Assembly: GCF_008001035.1 (NCBI RefSeq)
Contig: NZ_CP042856.1
Coordinates: 62,001-126,000, forward strand
Source: Salinibacterium sp. dk2585
GTDB lineage: Bacteria; Actinomycetota; Actinomycetes; Actinomycetales; Microbacteriaceae
Length of the DNA stretch: 64,000 nt
Direction of reading: 5' to 3'
The notes beneath the pieces were generated by a model. That model was not told the origin of the DNA. It saw only the letters and a program-made list of their open reading frames with translations, and ran no database searches. Of the stretch, positions 15,059 to 23,129 are shown piece after piece. Within the stretch, counting starts at the first letter, position 1. Each line of letters opens with the position of its first letter. The position numbers were made by a program, and so were the translations under genes.

Positions 15059-15939
15059 GAGCAGTTCGTGGGTTGAGTAAGCCCGCCAGGGTTGTATCGA
15101 AACCTGGCAGCGAGGGTTTCGATTCACTCGCTGGCGCTCGTCACTCAACCCGCGCTGCCGTTCTGCGCGCGGTCGCGCTCGGTCTCGTTGCGACGGCGGG
15201 CCTCGCCGTCGCGATGAATCTCGGGGCGCAGCCGGCCTACGCGGCCCCCGAGATCAACCCCTTCGATGAGGGCACGCCGGGGGTCTCGGTCGAGATCAAC
15301 GGCCCCAACGGCACCCCGTCGTCGTCGATCGTCACGCTCCTCGGCATCACCCTGCTGTCGGTCGCCCCCGCGATCCTGCTCATGATGACGTCGTTCACGA
15401 AGATCTTCGTCGTGCTCGCGATGACGCGGAACGCGCTCTCGCTGCCGAGCATACCGCCCAACCAGGTGCTTGCCGGCCTCGCGCTCTTCCTCAGCCTCTT
15501 CATCATGGCGCCAGTGGTCGGCGAGATGAACGAGGTCGGCGTGCAGCCCTACCTCGCGGGGACCATGACGTTCGGGCAGGCGCTTGAGGCGGCGTCCGAA
15601 CCCCTCCGGGCGTTCATGCTGTCGTTCACCCGCGAGGAGGACCTCGCCCTCATGACCCGCGCCGCGGGGCTCGAGAACCCGGAGGACCCGTCGACCGTCG
15701 AGCTGACGACGCTCATCCCCGCCTTCATGATCTCGGAGCTTCGGGCGGCCTTCATCATCGGCTTCGTCATCTTCGTGCCGTTCCTCGTGATCGACCTCGT
15801 GGTTGCGGCAGCCCTCATGTCGATGGGCATGATGATGCTCCCACCCGTCATGATCTCGCTGCCCTTCAAGATCCTGCTCTTCGTGTTGGTCGACGGCTGG
15901 GGCCTCATCATCACCTCCCTCATCGAGAGTTACCGCTGA
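15055..15939 (+). CDS. fliP: Flagellar export gate protein FliP
   Basis: FliP (294 residues) forms the core of the type III export gate. Signatures are ILLMMTSFTKIFVVLAMTRN with ALSLPSIPPNQVLAGLALFL, and near the end MSMGMMMLPPVMISLPFKIL. Membrane helices are at about 95-120, 135-155, 230-255 and 268-290. A cleavable signal peptide precedes it (VLRAVALGLVATAGLAVAMN, ending AYAA). The first 34 residues before that are encoded by a dispersed palindromic repeat (15070-15151), giving an unusually long basic leader. GTG 15055 overlaps fliO's stop; TTG 15073, inside the repeat, is the only other candidate that keeps the whole signal. Confidence 0.95.
   Translation: MRAVRGLSKPARVVSKPGSEGFDSLAGARHSTRAAVLRAVALGLVATAGLAVAMNLGAQPAYAAPEINPFDEGTPGVSVEINGPNGTPSSSIVTLLGITLLSVAPAILLMMTSFTKIFVVLAMTRNALSLPSIPPNQVLAGLALFLSLFIMAPVVGEMNEVGVQPYLAGTMTFGQALEAASEPLRAFMLSFTREEDLALMTRAAGLENPEDPSTVELTTLIPAFMISELRAAFIIGFVIFVPFLVIDLVVAAALMSMGMMMLPPVMISLPFKILLFVLVDGWGLIITSLIESYR
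15070..15151. repeat. Dispersed palindromic repeat inside the 5' end of fliP
   Basis: GGGTTGAGT (15070-15078) pairs with ACTCAACCC (15143-15151). ATCGAAACC (15096-15104) and GGTTTCGAT (15115-15123) pair inside. Read on the minus strand, the right arm gives GAGTGACGAGCGCCAGCGAG followed by an ATCGAAACCC core, matching 60271-60303. Confidence 0.85.
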
Positions 15940-16211
15940 TGGATGCCGGCGCAGTCCTCGATATCGCAATGCAGGGCCTCTTCGTGGCGGCGAAGCTCGC
16001 GGCCCCCATCCTCGTGACGGCACTCGTGGTCGGCTTCGCGATCTCCCTGCTGCAGTCGATCACGCAGATCCAGGAGGTCACCCTCTCCTTCGTGCCCAAG
16101 GCCGCGGCGGTCGGCGTCGCGCTCCTTGTGACAGGCCACTGGATGATCAGCGAGATCATCGGCTTCACCCACCGCATCTTCGACATGATCCCGGCGCTCC
16201 TCGGCGGATGA
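15939..16211 (+). CDS. fliQ: Flagellar export gate protein FliQ
   Basis: FliQ (90 residues) is a two-helix membrane subunit of the export gate. The helices are at about 14-38 and 50-74. The motif SLLQSITQIQEVTLSFVPK between them is a hallmark of FliQ/SpaQ proteins. The length is standard. It overlaps fliP by one base and precedes fliR by one base, so the P-Q-R gate is encoded as a unit. Confidence 0.95.
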   Translation: MDAGAVLDIAMQGLFVAAKLAAPILVTALVVGFAISLLQSITQIQEVTLSFVPKAAAVGVALLVTGHWMISEIIGFTHRIFDMIPALLGG

Positions 16212-16212
16212 C

Positions 16213-16968
16213 ATGGTGATGTTGGAACTCGCGTGGCTGGAGGCGGTCATGCTGGCCGCTGTGCGGATGACGGCCTTCATCGTCATCGCGCCGCCCTTCT
16301 CCTACCGCGCGTTCCCGGCTCGCGTGAAGGCCATGCTCGCGGTCGGCCTGGCGCTCGCCGTGTCGCCGCGCGTCACTGCCGACTACGTCTCGCTGGATGA
16401 CGCGGCCTTCTTCGGCGCGCTCGTGCAGGAGATCATCACCGGGGCGCTGCTCGGATTCCTCGTCTTCGTGATCTTTTCCGCCGTGCAGTCGGCGGGAAGC
16501 CTCATCGACATGTTCGGTGGCTTCCAGATGGCGCAGGCCTACGACCCCGGCTCGATGGTCAACGGTGCGCAGTTCTCGCGGCTCTTCCACATGTCGGCGC
16601 TCGCGCTCATGATGAGCTCGGGCGCACACCTGCTCATTCTCTCCGGCCTCACACGCTCCTTCACCGCCCTTCCCATCGGCGGCGCGATCGACCTCGCGTC
16701 CTCGGCCGAGTCGATCGTCCTCGCGGTCTCGGAGATGTTCCTTGCGGCCGTGCAAATCGCCGGCCCCCTCCTCGTCGTGCTGTTCCTCGCCGACGTCGGG
16801 CTGGGGCTCCTCACGCGAGTCGCACCCGCCCTCAACGCCTTTGCCCTCGGCTTCCCCCTCAAGATCTTCCTCACGCTCACCCTCGCGGTCGTCGTCTTCG
16901 CGGCGCTGCCGGGGGTCGTGGCATCCCTCACCGACGATGCCGTCGACACGCTCATGGGGGTGAGGTAA
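16213..16968 (+). CDS. fliR: Flagellar export gate protein FliR
   Basis: FliR (251 residues) completes the FliP5-Q4-R1 gate. It has about six membrane helices. Recognisable stretches are RMTAFIVIAPPFSYRAFPAR, QEIITGALLGFLVFVIFSAV, then GSLIDMFGGFQMAQAYDPGS and, near the end, APALNAFALGFPLKIFLTL. The length fits the family (about 250-260). The stop shares one base with the flhB start. Confidence 0.95.
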   Translation: MVMLELAWLEAVMLAAVRMTAFIVIAPPFSYRAFPARVKAMLAVGLALAVSPRVTADYVSLDDAAFFGALVQEIITGALLGFLVFVIFSAVQSAGSLIDMFGGFQMAQAYDPGSMVNGAQFSRLFHMSALALMMSSGAHLLILSGLTRSFTALPIGGAIDLASSAESIVLAVSEMFLAAVQIAGPLLVVLFLADVGLGLLTRVAPALNAFALGFPLKIFLTLTLAVVVFAALPGVVASLTDDAVDTLMGVR

Positions 16969-18098
16969 TGGCCGAGGAACCCACAGGCGAGCGCACAGAA
17001 CAAGCGACAGAGAAGCGCATGAAGGAGGTGCGCGAGAAGGGCCAGCTCTCCAAGTCGCAGGACCTCACGGCGTGGCTCGGCATCGGCGCGGCAGCCATCA
17101 TGATCCCCGCGACGCTTGCGCTCGGCTCAACTGCCGCGACGGAGCAGATGTTCGCGGTCGCTCGGGTCGCGAGTTCGGCTGACCCCCTCGCGGCGGTCGA
17201 CGCGCTCTGGGCAGGGATGGGCTCCGTCATGACGACCCTCGCGCCCATGCTAGTTGCCGTGCTCGTGGCGGTCGTGGTCGGCGCCGTCGCGCAGGGCGGC
17301 GTGCACCTCAAGAAGTTCAAGCCGAAGATGGAACAGTTCGACCTCGTCAAGGGCGTCAAGCGCACCTTCGGCACCCAGGCGTTGTGGCAGGGCGCCAAGG
17401 CCCTCATGAAGACGGTCGTCGTCGGCCTCGTGCTCTACTTCGTCATCCAGAACCTCATGCCCGTGCTCATGGCATCCGGTGGCAACTCCGTGCACGCCGT
17501 GCTCGAGGCCGCCGCCGGGGGTGTCGCCGCCATGCTGCAGTTCGCGATCGTGGCGGGCCTCGCGCTCGCCTTCGCCGACGTCTTCGTGGTCATGAAGCGC
17601 AACATGAAGAAGACGCGCATGACCAAGAAAGAGGTCAAGGATGAGCACAAGAACTCCGACGGCGACCCGCTCATCAAGGGTCAGCGCCGTGCACGCCAGC
17701 TCGCCATGAGCCGCAACCGCATGATCGCTGCCATTGGTGATGCCGACGTCGTGCTCGTCAACCCCACTCACGTCGCTGTCGCGCTCAAGTACGAGCCGGG
17801 CAGATCTGCGCCCCGGGTCGTCGCGAAAGGGGCAGGCAATATCGCTGCGCGCATCCGTGAGGAAGCCGACAAGAAGGGCGTGCCCATGGTGCGCGATGTT
17901 CCCCTCGCCCGTGCGCTCCATGAGGCGTGCGAGCTCGGCCAGGAGATCCCGGTCGACCACTATGACGCGGTCGCCCGTGTGCTCGCCTTCGTCATGGCGC
18001 TGAAGAAGCGCGGCGCTGCCGCGGGCGTGCACAGCATGACGGCGCTCGCGGGCGCCCCCACCCGCAACACCCTCACCGCCGCGAAAGGCCTCGCATGA
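16968..18098 (+). CDS. flhB: Flagellar export switch protein FlhB
   Basis: FlhB (376 residues) switches export from rod/hook to filament substrates. The start EEPTGERTEQATEKRMKEVR is diagnostic. Four membrane helices follow (about 33-55, 85-110, 145-165, 180-205). The self-cleavage motif NPTH is at residues 265-268, within VLVNPTHVAVALKY. The C-terminal domain after it is complete, with the final 25 residues extra. It overlaps fliR by one base and flhA by four. Confidence 0.97.
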   Translation: MAEEPTGERTEQATEKRMKEVREKGQLSKSQDLTAWLGIGAAAIMIPATLALGSTAATEQMFAVARVASSADPLAAVDALWAGMGSVMTTLAPMLVAVLVAVVVGAVAQGGVHLKKFKPKMEQFDLVKGVKRTFGTQALWQGAKALMKTVVVGLVLYFVIQNLMPVLMASGGNSVHAVLEAAAGGVAAMLQFAIVAGLALAFADVFVVMKRNMKKTRMTKKEVKDEHKNSDGDPLIKGQRRARQLAMSRNRMIAAIGDADVVLVNPTHVAVALKYEPGRSAPRVVAKGAGNIAARIREEADKKGVPMVRDVPLARALHEACELGQEIPVDHYDAVARVLAFVMALKKRGAAAGVHSMTALAGAPTRNTLTAAKGLA

Positions 18099-20143
18099 AA
18101 CAGACACTGAAGATGCTCGCCGTGCCGATCGGCGTGGTCGGCATCATCCTGCTCCTCGTGGTGCCCGTGCCGGCGGGGCTGCTCGACATGCTGCTCATCG
18201 TGAGCATCCTCTTCGCCCTCGTGATCCTGCTCACGAGCATGTTCGTCAAGAAGCCGCTCGACTTCTCGGTCTTCCCCTCGCTCCTGCTGGTGGCGACGCT
18301 CTTCCGACTCGGCCTCAACGTGGCATCCACGCGCCTCGTGCTCGGTGACGGCTACGCCGGCCAGGTCATCGAGGCCTTCGGGCATGTCGCCGTCGGCGGC
18401 TCGCTCATCATCGGCGCGGTCGTCTTCCTCATCCTCGTCGTCATCCAGTTCGTCGTCGTCACGAAGGGTGCCGAGCGCGTCGCCGAGGTCGGCGCCCGCT
18501 TCACCCTCGACGCCATGCCGGGCAAGCAGATGGCGATCGACGCCGACCTCAATGCGGGACTCATCACGGATGTCGAGGCACGCGAACGCCGGGCATCCGT
18601 CGCGGCAGAGGCCGACTTCTACGGCGCGATGGACGGTGCCTCGAAGTTCGTCAAGGGTGACGCCATCGCCGGCATCGTCATCATCATCATCAACGTCATC
18701 GGCGGTATCGCCATCGGCATGGTGCAGCGCGGCATGGAGATCGGCGAGGCCGTCGAGACCTACACGCTCCTGACAATCGGTGACGGGCTCGTCACCCAGA
18801 TCCCCGCCCTCCTCATGGCGGTCGCGACCGGCATGATCGTGACGCGGGCCAACGCTGAGTCCGACATGGGGTCCACGGCTTCGCAGCAGCTCACGCAGTC
18901 GACGCCGGCACTGCGCATCGCCGGCGGCGCGGCCATCATCATGGGGATCATCCCGGGGATGCCGATCCTCCCGTTCGCGATCGTCGGCGTCACGCTCATC
19001 ATCGCGGCCCAGCGGATCAAGGCCTCCGAAAGGGCCCAAGCGCTCGCTGAGGAACAGGCCGCCCTCGCGCCGGACGCGCCCAGGCCGGAGACCCCGGAGG
19101 AACTCATCGAGCAGATGCGGGTGCACGCGCTCGAGATCCTGCTCGCGCCCGACCTCGTCGACCTCGTGACGGGCTCGTCCGACGACCTCCTCGCCCGTGT
19201 GCGTGCGCTCCGCCGCAAGATCGCCTTCGACCTCGGCGTCGTCGTGCCGCCCGTCCGCACGCGCGACAGCGTCGAGCTGCCCTCGGGCACCTACGTCATC
19301 CGCATCGCGGGCGTCGAGGCGGGCCGGGGCATCGCGCCGCGCGGCCGCGTGCTCGCCCTCGGCGACAACCTCGACTCGCTGCCCGGCACCGCCACCGTTG
19401 AACCTGTCTTCGGGCTCGCCGGCAAGTGGGTGCCCGCCGAGATGCGCCACAGCGCCGAACTTGCGGGCGCGACCGTGATCGACCGTGTCTCGGTGCTCGT
19501 CACGCACCTCTCCTCCCTCGTCACAGGCAATGCGGCCCGCCTCCTCACTCGCGAGGACGTGCGCGTGCTCACGGAGGGTGTCAAGGGCGTCAACCCCTCC
19601 GCAGTCGACGAGCTCGTGCCCGCGCTCCTCAGCCTTGCCGAGGTGCAGCGCGTGCTGCAGGGCCTCCTCTCGGAGCAGGTCGCGATCAACGACCTCCCCC
19701 GCATCTATGAGGCCCTCTCGCTGCGGGCCAAGGTCTCGACCGACCCGGAAGCGCTCATCGAGGCCGCCCGCCTCGCGCTTGGTCCCGCCCTCGTGAGCCG
19801 TCACCTCGACGGCGCGCTGCTCCGGGTGATCATGATCGACCCCGTGCTCGAGCAGTCCATGCTCGAGAGCATGCGCCCCTCCGAGCTTGGCACCCAGCTG
19901 CTGCTCGACCAGAACGCGATCGAAAACATCCTGGGCTCCCTCAAGGACACGGTCGCGCGGCTCGAGGCCGCCGGCAACTCGGCCGTGCTGGTGTGCGCGC
20001 CGGCCATCCGTCCCGCCGTGCGTCGCCTCGTCTCCGCCCAGTCGAACGGCCTCCCCGTGCTCTCCTACCAGGAGGTCACGACCGCCAATGTCGACATCGA
20101 GACGGTGGGGGTGATCCGTGTCTCCGCGCAGATTCCGGCTTGA
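18095..20143 (+). CDS. flhA: Flagellar export gate protein FlhA
   Basis: FlhA (682 residues) is the large export-gate protein, forming a nonameric cytoplasmic ring that receives substrate-chaperone complexes. About eight membrane helices occupy residues 5-310. The conserved cytoplasmic loop FHIPEP region is represented by KGAERVAEVGARFTLDAMPG and KQMAIDADLNAGLI. The soluble C-terminal half has its four subdomains, with VDELVPALLSLAEVQRVLQG and the FLASH-equivalent region near the end. The size is normal. The start overlaps flhB by four bases and the end overlaps the FlhF-like gene by 26. Confidence 0.97.
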   Translation: MKQTLKMLAVPIGVVGIILLLVVPVPAGLLDMLLIVSILFALVILLTSMFVKKPLDFSVFPSLLLVATLFRLGLNVASTRLVLGDGYAGQVIEAFGHVAVGGSLIIGAVVFLILVVIQFVVVTKGAERVAEVGARFTLDAMPGKQMAIDADLNAGLITDVEARERRASVAAEADFYGAMDGASKFVKGDAIAGIVIIIINVIGGIAIGMVQRGMEIGEAVETYTLLTIGDGLVTQIPALLMAVATGMIVTRANAESDMGSTASQQLTQSTPALRIAGGAAIIMGIIPGMPILPFAIVGVTLIIAAQRIKASERAQALAEEQAALAPDAPRPETPEELIEQMRVHALEILLAPDLVDLVTGSSDDLLARVRALRRKIAFDLGVVVPPVRTRDSVELPSGTYVIRIAGVEAGRGIAPRGRVLALGDNLDSLPGTATVEPVFGLAGKWVPAEMRHSAELAGATVIDRVSVLVTHLSSLVTGNAARLLTREDVRVLTEGVKGVNPSAVDELVPALLSLAEVQRVLQGLLSEQVAINDLPRIYEALSLRAKVSTDPEALIEAARLALGPALVSRHLDGALLRVIMIDPVLEQSMLESMRPSELGTQLLLDQNAIENILGSLKDTVARLEAAGNSAVLVCAPAIRPAVRRLVSAQSNGLPVLSYQEVTTANVDIETVGVIRVSAQIPA

Positions 20144-21089
20144 TGGCGCCTCGCTCGCCGAGCTGCGGCAGCGCGTCACCGAGGAGCACGGCCCGGACGC
20201 GCGCATCATCGCGGCAGAGCAGATCACGACGGGGGGCGTCGGCGGCTTCTTCGCGAGCCGTCGCTTCCAGGTCACGGTCGAGGTTCCCGACGGTCCCACG
20301 CCAGCCGCCGACGCCCACGACCTCTCCAGCCGCCTGACTGGGATCGCCGCACTCCTGGAAGAAGCGGATGCCGCGGAGAGCGCCCTCAGCGCCCCGCCCG
20401 TCGGCACGGTGCTGCGTGACGACCCGTTCCGGTCCCGTGCCGCGACGGCTGCAGCATCGCTGCCGGCGTCCGCTGCCGCTCCGGCTGCCGCTCCTGAACC
20501 CGAGCTCGTCTCCACCTCGACCCGCAGCTTCGCCGAGGTCCTGGAAGACCTCCAGGCGGTGACGGAGCACGAGCATCCGCCGCTCCCCGGAATGGTCACG
20601 TCGCGCAGCAGCGGGATCATCGCACCCACGCCACCCCTCGCCGACGGTGCGGGAGACCTCGTCGCCGTCATCGGCCTGCCCGCCGACGCGCTCGCGGTCG
20701 CCAGGGCCATGTCCTTCACCGTGCAGGCCGAGGTCGTCGTGAGCGGGGCGGCCCTCGCGGAGGGGCTCGAGCGGCTCGACACGCGCCGTGACGCCATCAC
20801 GGTGCGCGCACGGGCCGTGCAGCGGGAGCGCATCGTCGTTGCCGCACACGGCATGAGTTCCCACGAGCCGACACCGGCGCAGGCGCAGGCGCTCGCCGAC
20901 CTCAAGCCCGACCAGGTCTGGGTTGCCGTCGACGCCGGACGCAAGCACGAAGACACCGCCCGCTGGGTCAAGGCTGTCGGCGCGGTCGTCACCATCAACG
21001 CCGTCGCGGCCATCGGACGGGACGGCACGAGCACCCCCGACACCGTGCGAGAGCTGGGTATGCCCGTGAGCTGGGCCTACGACGGTTAG
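20118..21089 (+). CDS. FlhF-like protein with degenerate GTPase domain
   Basis: This 323-residue protein starts GTG 20118. The first 60 residues match FlhF N-termini (LAELRQRVTEEHGPDARIIA, then GGFFASRRFQVTVEVPD). FlhF normally has an SRP-type GTPase (NG) domain that places the flagellum at the pole. Here the corresponding C-terminal domain (about 185-323) keeps the fold's outline (LVAVIGLPADALAVARAM, VWVAVDAGRKHEDTARWVKA and ELGMPVSWAYDG). However, the GxxGxGKT loop is replaced by GLPADALA, so nucleotide binding is unlikely. The middle is Ala/Pro-rich. Its place after flhA is that of flhF in many genomes. I infer a pseudo-GTPase. Confidence 0.75.
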   Translation: MSPRRFRLDGASLAELRQRVTEEHGPDARIIAAEQITTGGVGGFFASRRFQVTVEVPDGPTPAADAHDLSSRLTGIAALLEEADAAESALSAPPVGTVLRDDPFRSRAATAAASLPASAAAPAAAPEPELVSTSTRSFAEVLEDLQAVTEHEHPPLPGMVTSRSSGIIAPTPPLADGAGDLVAVIGLPADALAVARAMSFTVQAEVVVSGAALAEGLERLDTRRDAITVRARAVQRERIVVAAHGMSSHEPTPAQAQALADLKPDQVWVAVDAGRKHEDTARWVKAVGAVVTINAVAAIGRDGTSTPDTVRELGMPVSWAYDG

Positions 21090-21092
21090 GCT
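21087..21092 (+). promoter_or_regulatory. Candidate -10 box for a leaderless csrA transcript
   Basis: TAGGCT lies 6 bases before ATG 21099, straddling the end of the flhF-like gene. The same spacing is seen before many other genes here. No ribosome site precedes csrA. Confidence 0.45.
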
Positions 21093-21098
21093 GGAACA

Positions 21099-21359
21099 AT
21101 GCTGGTCTTGACGCGCAAACCCGGTGAGAAGGTGCTCATCGGCGACGACATCGTCATCACCATCATCGAGAACCGCGGCGACGGCATCCGCATCGGCATC
21201 GACGCACCCCGCGGCATCTCCATCCAGAGGGCTGAAATCGTGCAGGCCGTGAGCGACGCCAACGTCGAAGCCACCCACGCTGCGGCCGACGCCGAAGAGC
21301 GCCTCAAGGCCGCCCTCGGCATCGTCACGCCGCCGCCCAAGGAGGAAGCCACGCCGTGA
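21099..21359 (+). CDS. csrA: Translational regulator CsrA
   Basis: CsrA (86 residues) binds GGA-containing mRNA leaders and, in Gram-positive flagellates, represses flagellin translation until FliW removes it. The first 60 residues are classic: MLVLTRKPGEKVLIGDDIVI, then NRGDGIRIGIDAPRGISIQR and a final AEIVQAVSDAN helix. The 25-residue C-terminal extension (Ala/Glu/Pro-rich) is longer than in Escherichia coli. No fliW is in the window; its usual place is near the filament genes upstream. The stop overlaps the next gene's GTG. Confidence 0.95.
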   Translation: MLVLTRKPGEKVLIGDDIVITIIENRGDGIRIGIDAPRGISIQRAEIVQAVSDANVEATHAAADAEERLKAALGIVTPPPKEEATP

Positions 21360-21655
21360 GAGAAGCAGACGTCACCGAGGTTGCCGCAGCCGAGTCGCCC
21401 GTCGTGATCGATGTGCGGGAGCCCGACGAATACCGGGCGCTCCGGGCATCCGGAGTCATCCACATCCCCATGGGTGAGGTCGTCGAACGTCTCGATGAGA
21501 TCCCCACAGACGACACCGTCTATGTCATCTGCGCGTCGGGCGGGCGCAGCGCCCGCGTCGCCGAGTACCTCGAGGCGCAGGGCATCGACGCCGTCAACGT
21601 CGCAGGCGGCACCAACGCCTGGGCGCAGGCCGGGCTCCCCGTCGAGCGCGACTAA
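21356..21655 (+). CDS. Rhodanese-like sulfurtransferase domain protein
   Basis: A single-domain rhodanese of 99 residues. The core is VVIDVREPDEYRALRASGVI, then the active-site loop VICASGGRSARVAEYL with the catalytic Cys at about residue 60, and the end GGTNAWAQAGLPVE. Such proteins carry sulfur as a persulfide; the physiological substrate is unknown. GTG 21356 overlaps the csrA stop, so it is probably co-translated with csrA. Whether it has any flagellar role is not evident. Confidence 0.9.
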   Translation: MREADVTEVAAAESPVVIDVREPDEYRALRASGVIHIPMGEVVERLDEIPTDDTVYVICASGGRSARVAEYLEAQGIDAVNVAGGTNAWAQAGLPVERD

Positions 21656-21673
21656 AGCCGCCCGACCCGTCCC

Positions 21674-21701
21674 GCCCCTTCCTCAGCGGAAGAGAAGGGG
21701 C
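21674..21701. terminator. Bidirectional terminator-like hairpin
   Basis: GCCCCTTC (21674-21681) pairs with GAAGGGGC (21694-21701) between the converging rhodanese and ABC ATPase genes. There is no strong T-run. Confidence 0.5.
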
Positions 21702-21703
21702 TG

Positions 21704-22465
21704 CTAGTGATCGAGCAGCCGCTGTAGGAACTGGCGGGTGCGCTCCTGGCGCGGGGAGACCAGCACCTCTGACGGCGGCCCCGCCTCCACGACGACGCCG
21801 CCGTCCATGAAGACGACCTGGTCGGCGACATCGCGGGCGAAGCGGAGCTCGTGCGTCACGAGCAGCATGGTCCACCCCTCGGCCGCGAGCTCACGGATGG
21901 CCGCCAGCACGTCTCCGACGAGTTCCGGGTCGAGGGCAGACGTGGGCTCGTCGAAGAGCAGCAGCCGGGGCTTGAGTGCGAGCGCTCGAACGATGCCCAC
22001 CCGCTGCTGCTGTCCGCCCGAGAGCTCGTAGGGATACGCGTCGGCCCTGTCGGAGAGTCCCACGCGCTCGAGGAGGGCACGAGCGTCGGCCGTGGCATCC
22101 GCTCGCTTTCGCCCCTGCACGAGCACGGGACCCTCGATGACGTTCTCGAGCACCGTTCGGTGGGGAAACAGGTTGTAGTGCTGGAAGACCATGGCGCTGT
22201 GCTCCCGGAGCCCCGCGACAGCCGAGCGGCTCGGCGAAGCGGCGAAGTCGACCGGCGTGGCATCCGCGAAGTCCACCGTGCCCGCGTCTGGCACCTCGAG
22301 CCCGTTGAGGCATCTCAGCACCGTCGTCTTGCCGGAACCACTCGGCCCGATCAACGCGACCACCTCGCCTCCGTGGATGTCGAGGTCGATGCCCTTCAAG
22401 ACCTCGACCTCGCCGAAGCGCTTGCGCAGCCCCCGCACCTCCAGCACCCGCTCATCGCGCGACAT
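21704..22465 (-). CDS. Polar amino-acid ABC transporter, ATP-binding protein
   Basis: ATPase subunit (253 residues) of a His/Glu-type amino-acid importer. Walker A is GPSGSGKTT (about residues 39-47). The signature and Walker B run LSGGQQQRVGIVRALALKPR then LLLFDEPTSALDPE, and the switch histidine is in VTHELRFA. The first residues (RVLEVRGLRKRFGEVEVLKG) are typical of the subfamily. It overlaps the permease gene by 14 bases. The order binding protein, permease, ATPase on the minus strand forms one operon. The exact substrate cannot be read from sequence. Confidence 0.93.
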   Translation of the reverse strand: MSRDERVLEVRGLRKRFGEVEVLKGIDLDIHGGEVVALIGPSGSGKTTVLRCLNGLEVPDAGTVDFADATPVDFAASPSRSAVAGLREHSAMVFQHYNLFPHRTVLENVIEGPVLVQGRKRADATADARALLERVGLSDRADAYPYELSGGQQQRVGIVRALALKPRLLLFDEPTSALDPELVGDVLAAIRELAAEGWTMLLVTHELRFARDVADQVVFMDGGVVVEAGPPSEVLVSPRQERTRQFLQRLLDH

Positions 22466-23120
22466 GGCGATCCAGCCTCCTCTCGAGCGCGGACTGCCCG
22501 GCCGAGAGCACGACGCAGATGACCCAGTAGATGGCGGCAGCCTCGATGTAGATGACCATGAACTCCCGGCTGAAGGCGGCGACCTCCTGCGCCTGCCGGA
22601 ACATCTCGGTCACCAGGATGAGCGAGGCGAGCGAGGTGTCCTTCACGAGGCTGATGAAGGTGTTCGACAGCGGCGGCACCGAGACCCGCGCAGCCTGCGG
22701 CAGGATGACGCGGCTCATGGTCTGGGCCGGCGACATCCTGATCGTGTACGCGGCCTCCCACTGTCCCCGCGGCACCGACAGGATCGCGGCTCGGATGACC
22801 TCGGCGGCATAGCCCCCGACGTTGAGCGAGAACGCGATGATCGCGCTCGGCCACGGGTCGACGAGCACACCGATCGAGGGGAGCCCGTAGAAGATCACGA
22901 AGGGCTGCACGAGGAGAGGCGTGCCGCGGATGATCGACACGTAGCCCCGCGCCAGTGCGGAGACCACGCGCACCTTCGACAGCCGCATGAGCGCGATGCC
23001 GAGGGCGATCATGAGCCCGAGCGCGAAGGAGATCAGTGCCAGCGGGATCGTGCCGCGCACGGCCCCCTCCAGGAGGGGAAGGAAGGACCCTGCGACGAGG
23101 TCCCAGGTCGACTCGTCCAT
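22452..23120 (-). CDS. Polar amino-acid ABC transporter, permease
   Basis: Permease of 222 residues with about five membrane helices (about 17-42, 55-78, 85-105, 140-160, 190-212). The EAA-type loop that contacts the ATPase is EAAYTIRMSPAQTMSRVILP, and the HisMQ-type RGTPLLVQPFVIFYGLPS is present. It is a single permease, so the channel would be a homodimer. It starts 9 bases after the binding-protein gene ends and overlaps the ATPase gene. Confidence 0.93.
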   Translation of the reverse strand: MDESTWDLVAGSFLPLLEGAVRGTIPLALISFALGLMIALGIALMRLSKVRVVSALARGYVSIIRGTPLLVQPFVIFYGLPSIGVLVDPWPSAIIAFSLNVGGYAAEVIRAAILSVPRGQWEAAYTIRMSPAQTMSRVILPQAARVSVPPLSNTFISLVKDTSLASLILVTEMFRQAQEVAAFSREFMVIYIEAAAIYWVICVVLSAGQSALERRLDRHVAR

Positions 23121-23129
23121 CAGCGCGAC

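Noticed and set aside
17960-21043. A 1027-residue open frame on the minus strand
   Set aside because: It lies opposite flhB, flhA and the FlhF-like gene, which have clear motifs. The sequence is low-complexity Asp/Glu/Arg/His and is a GC-rich shadow.
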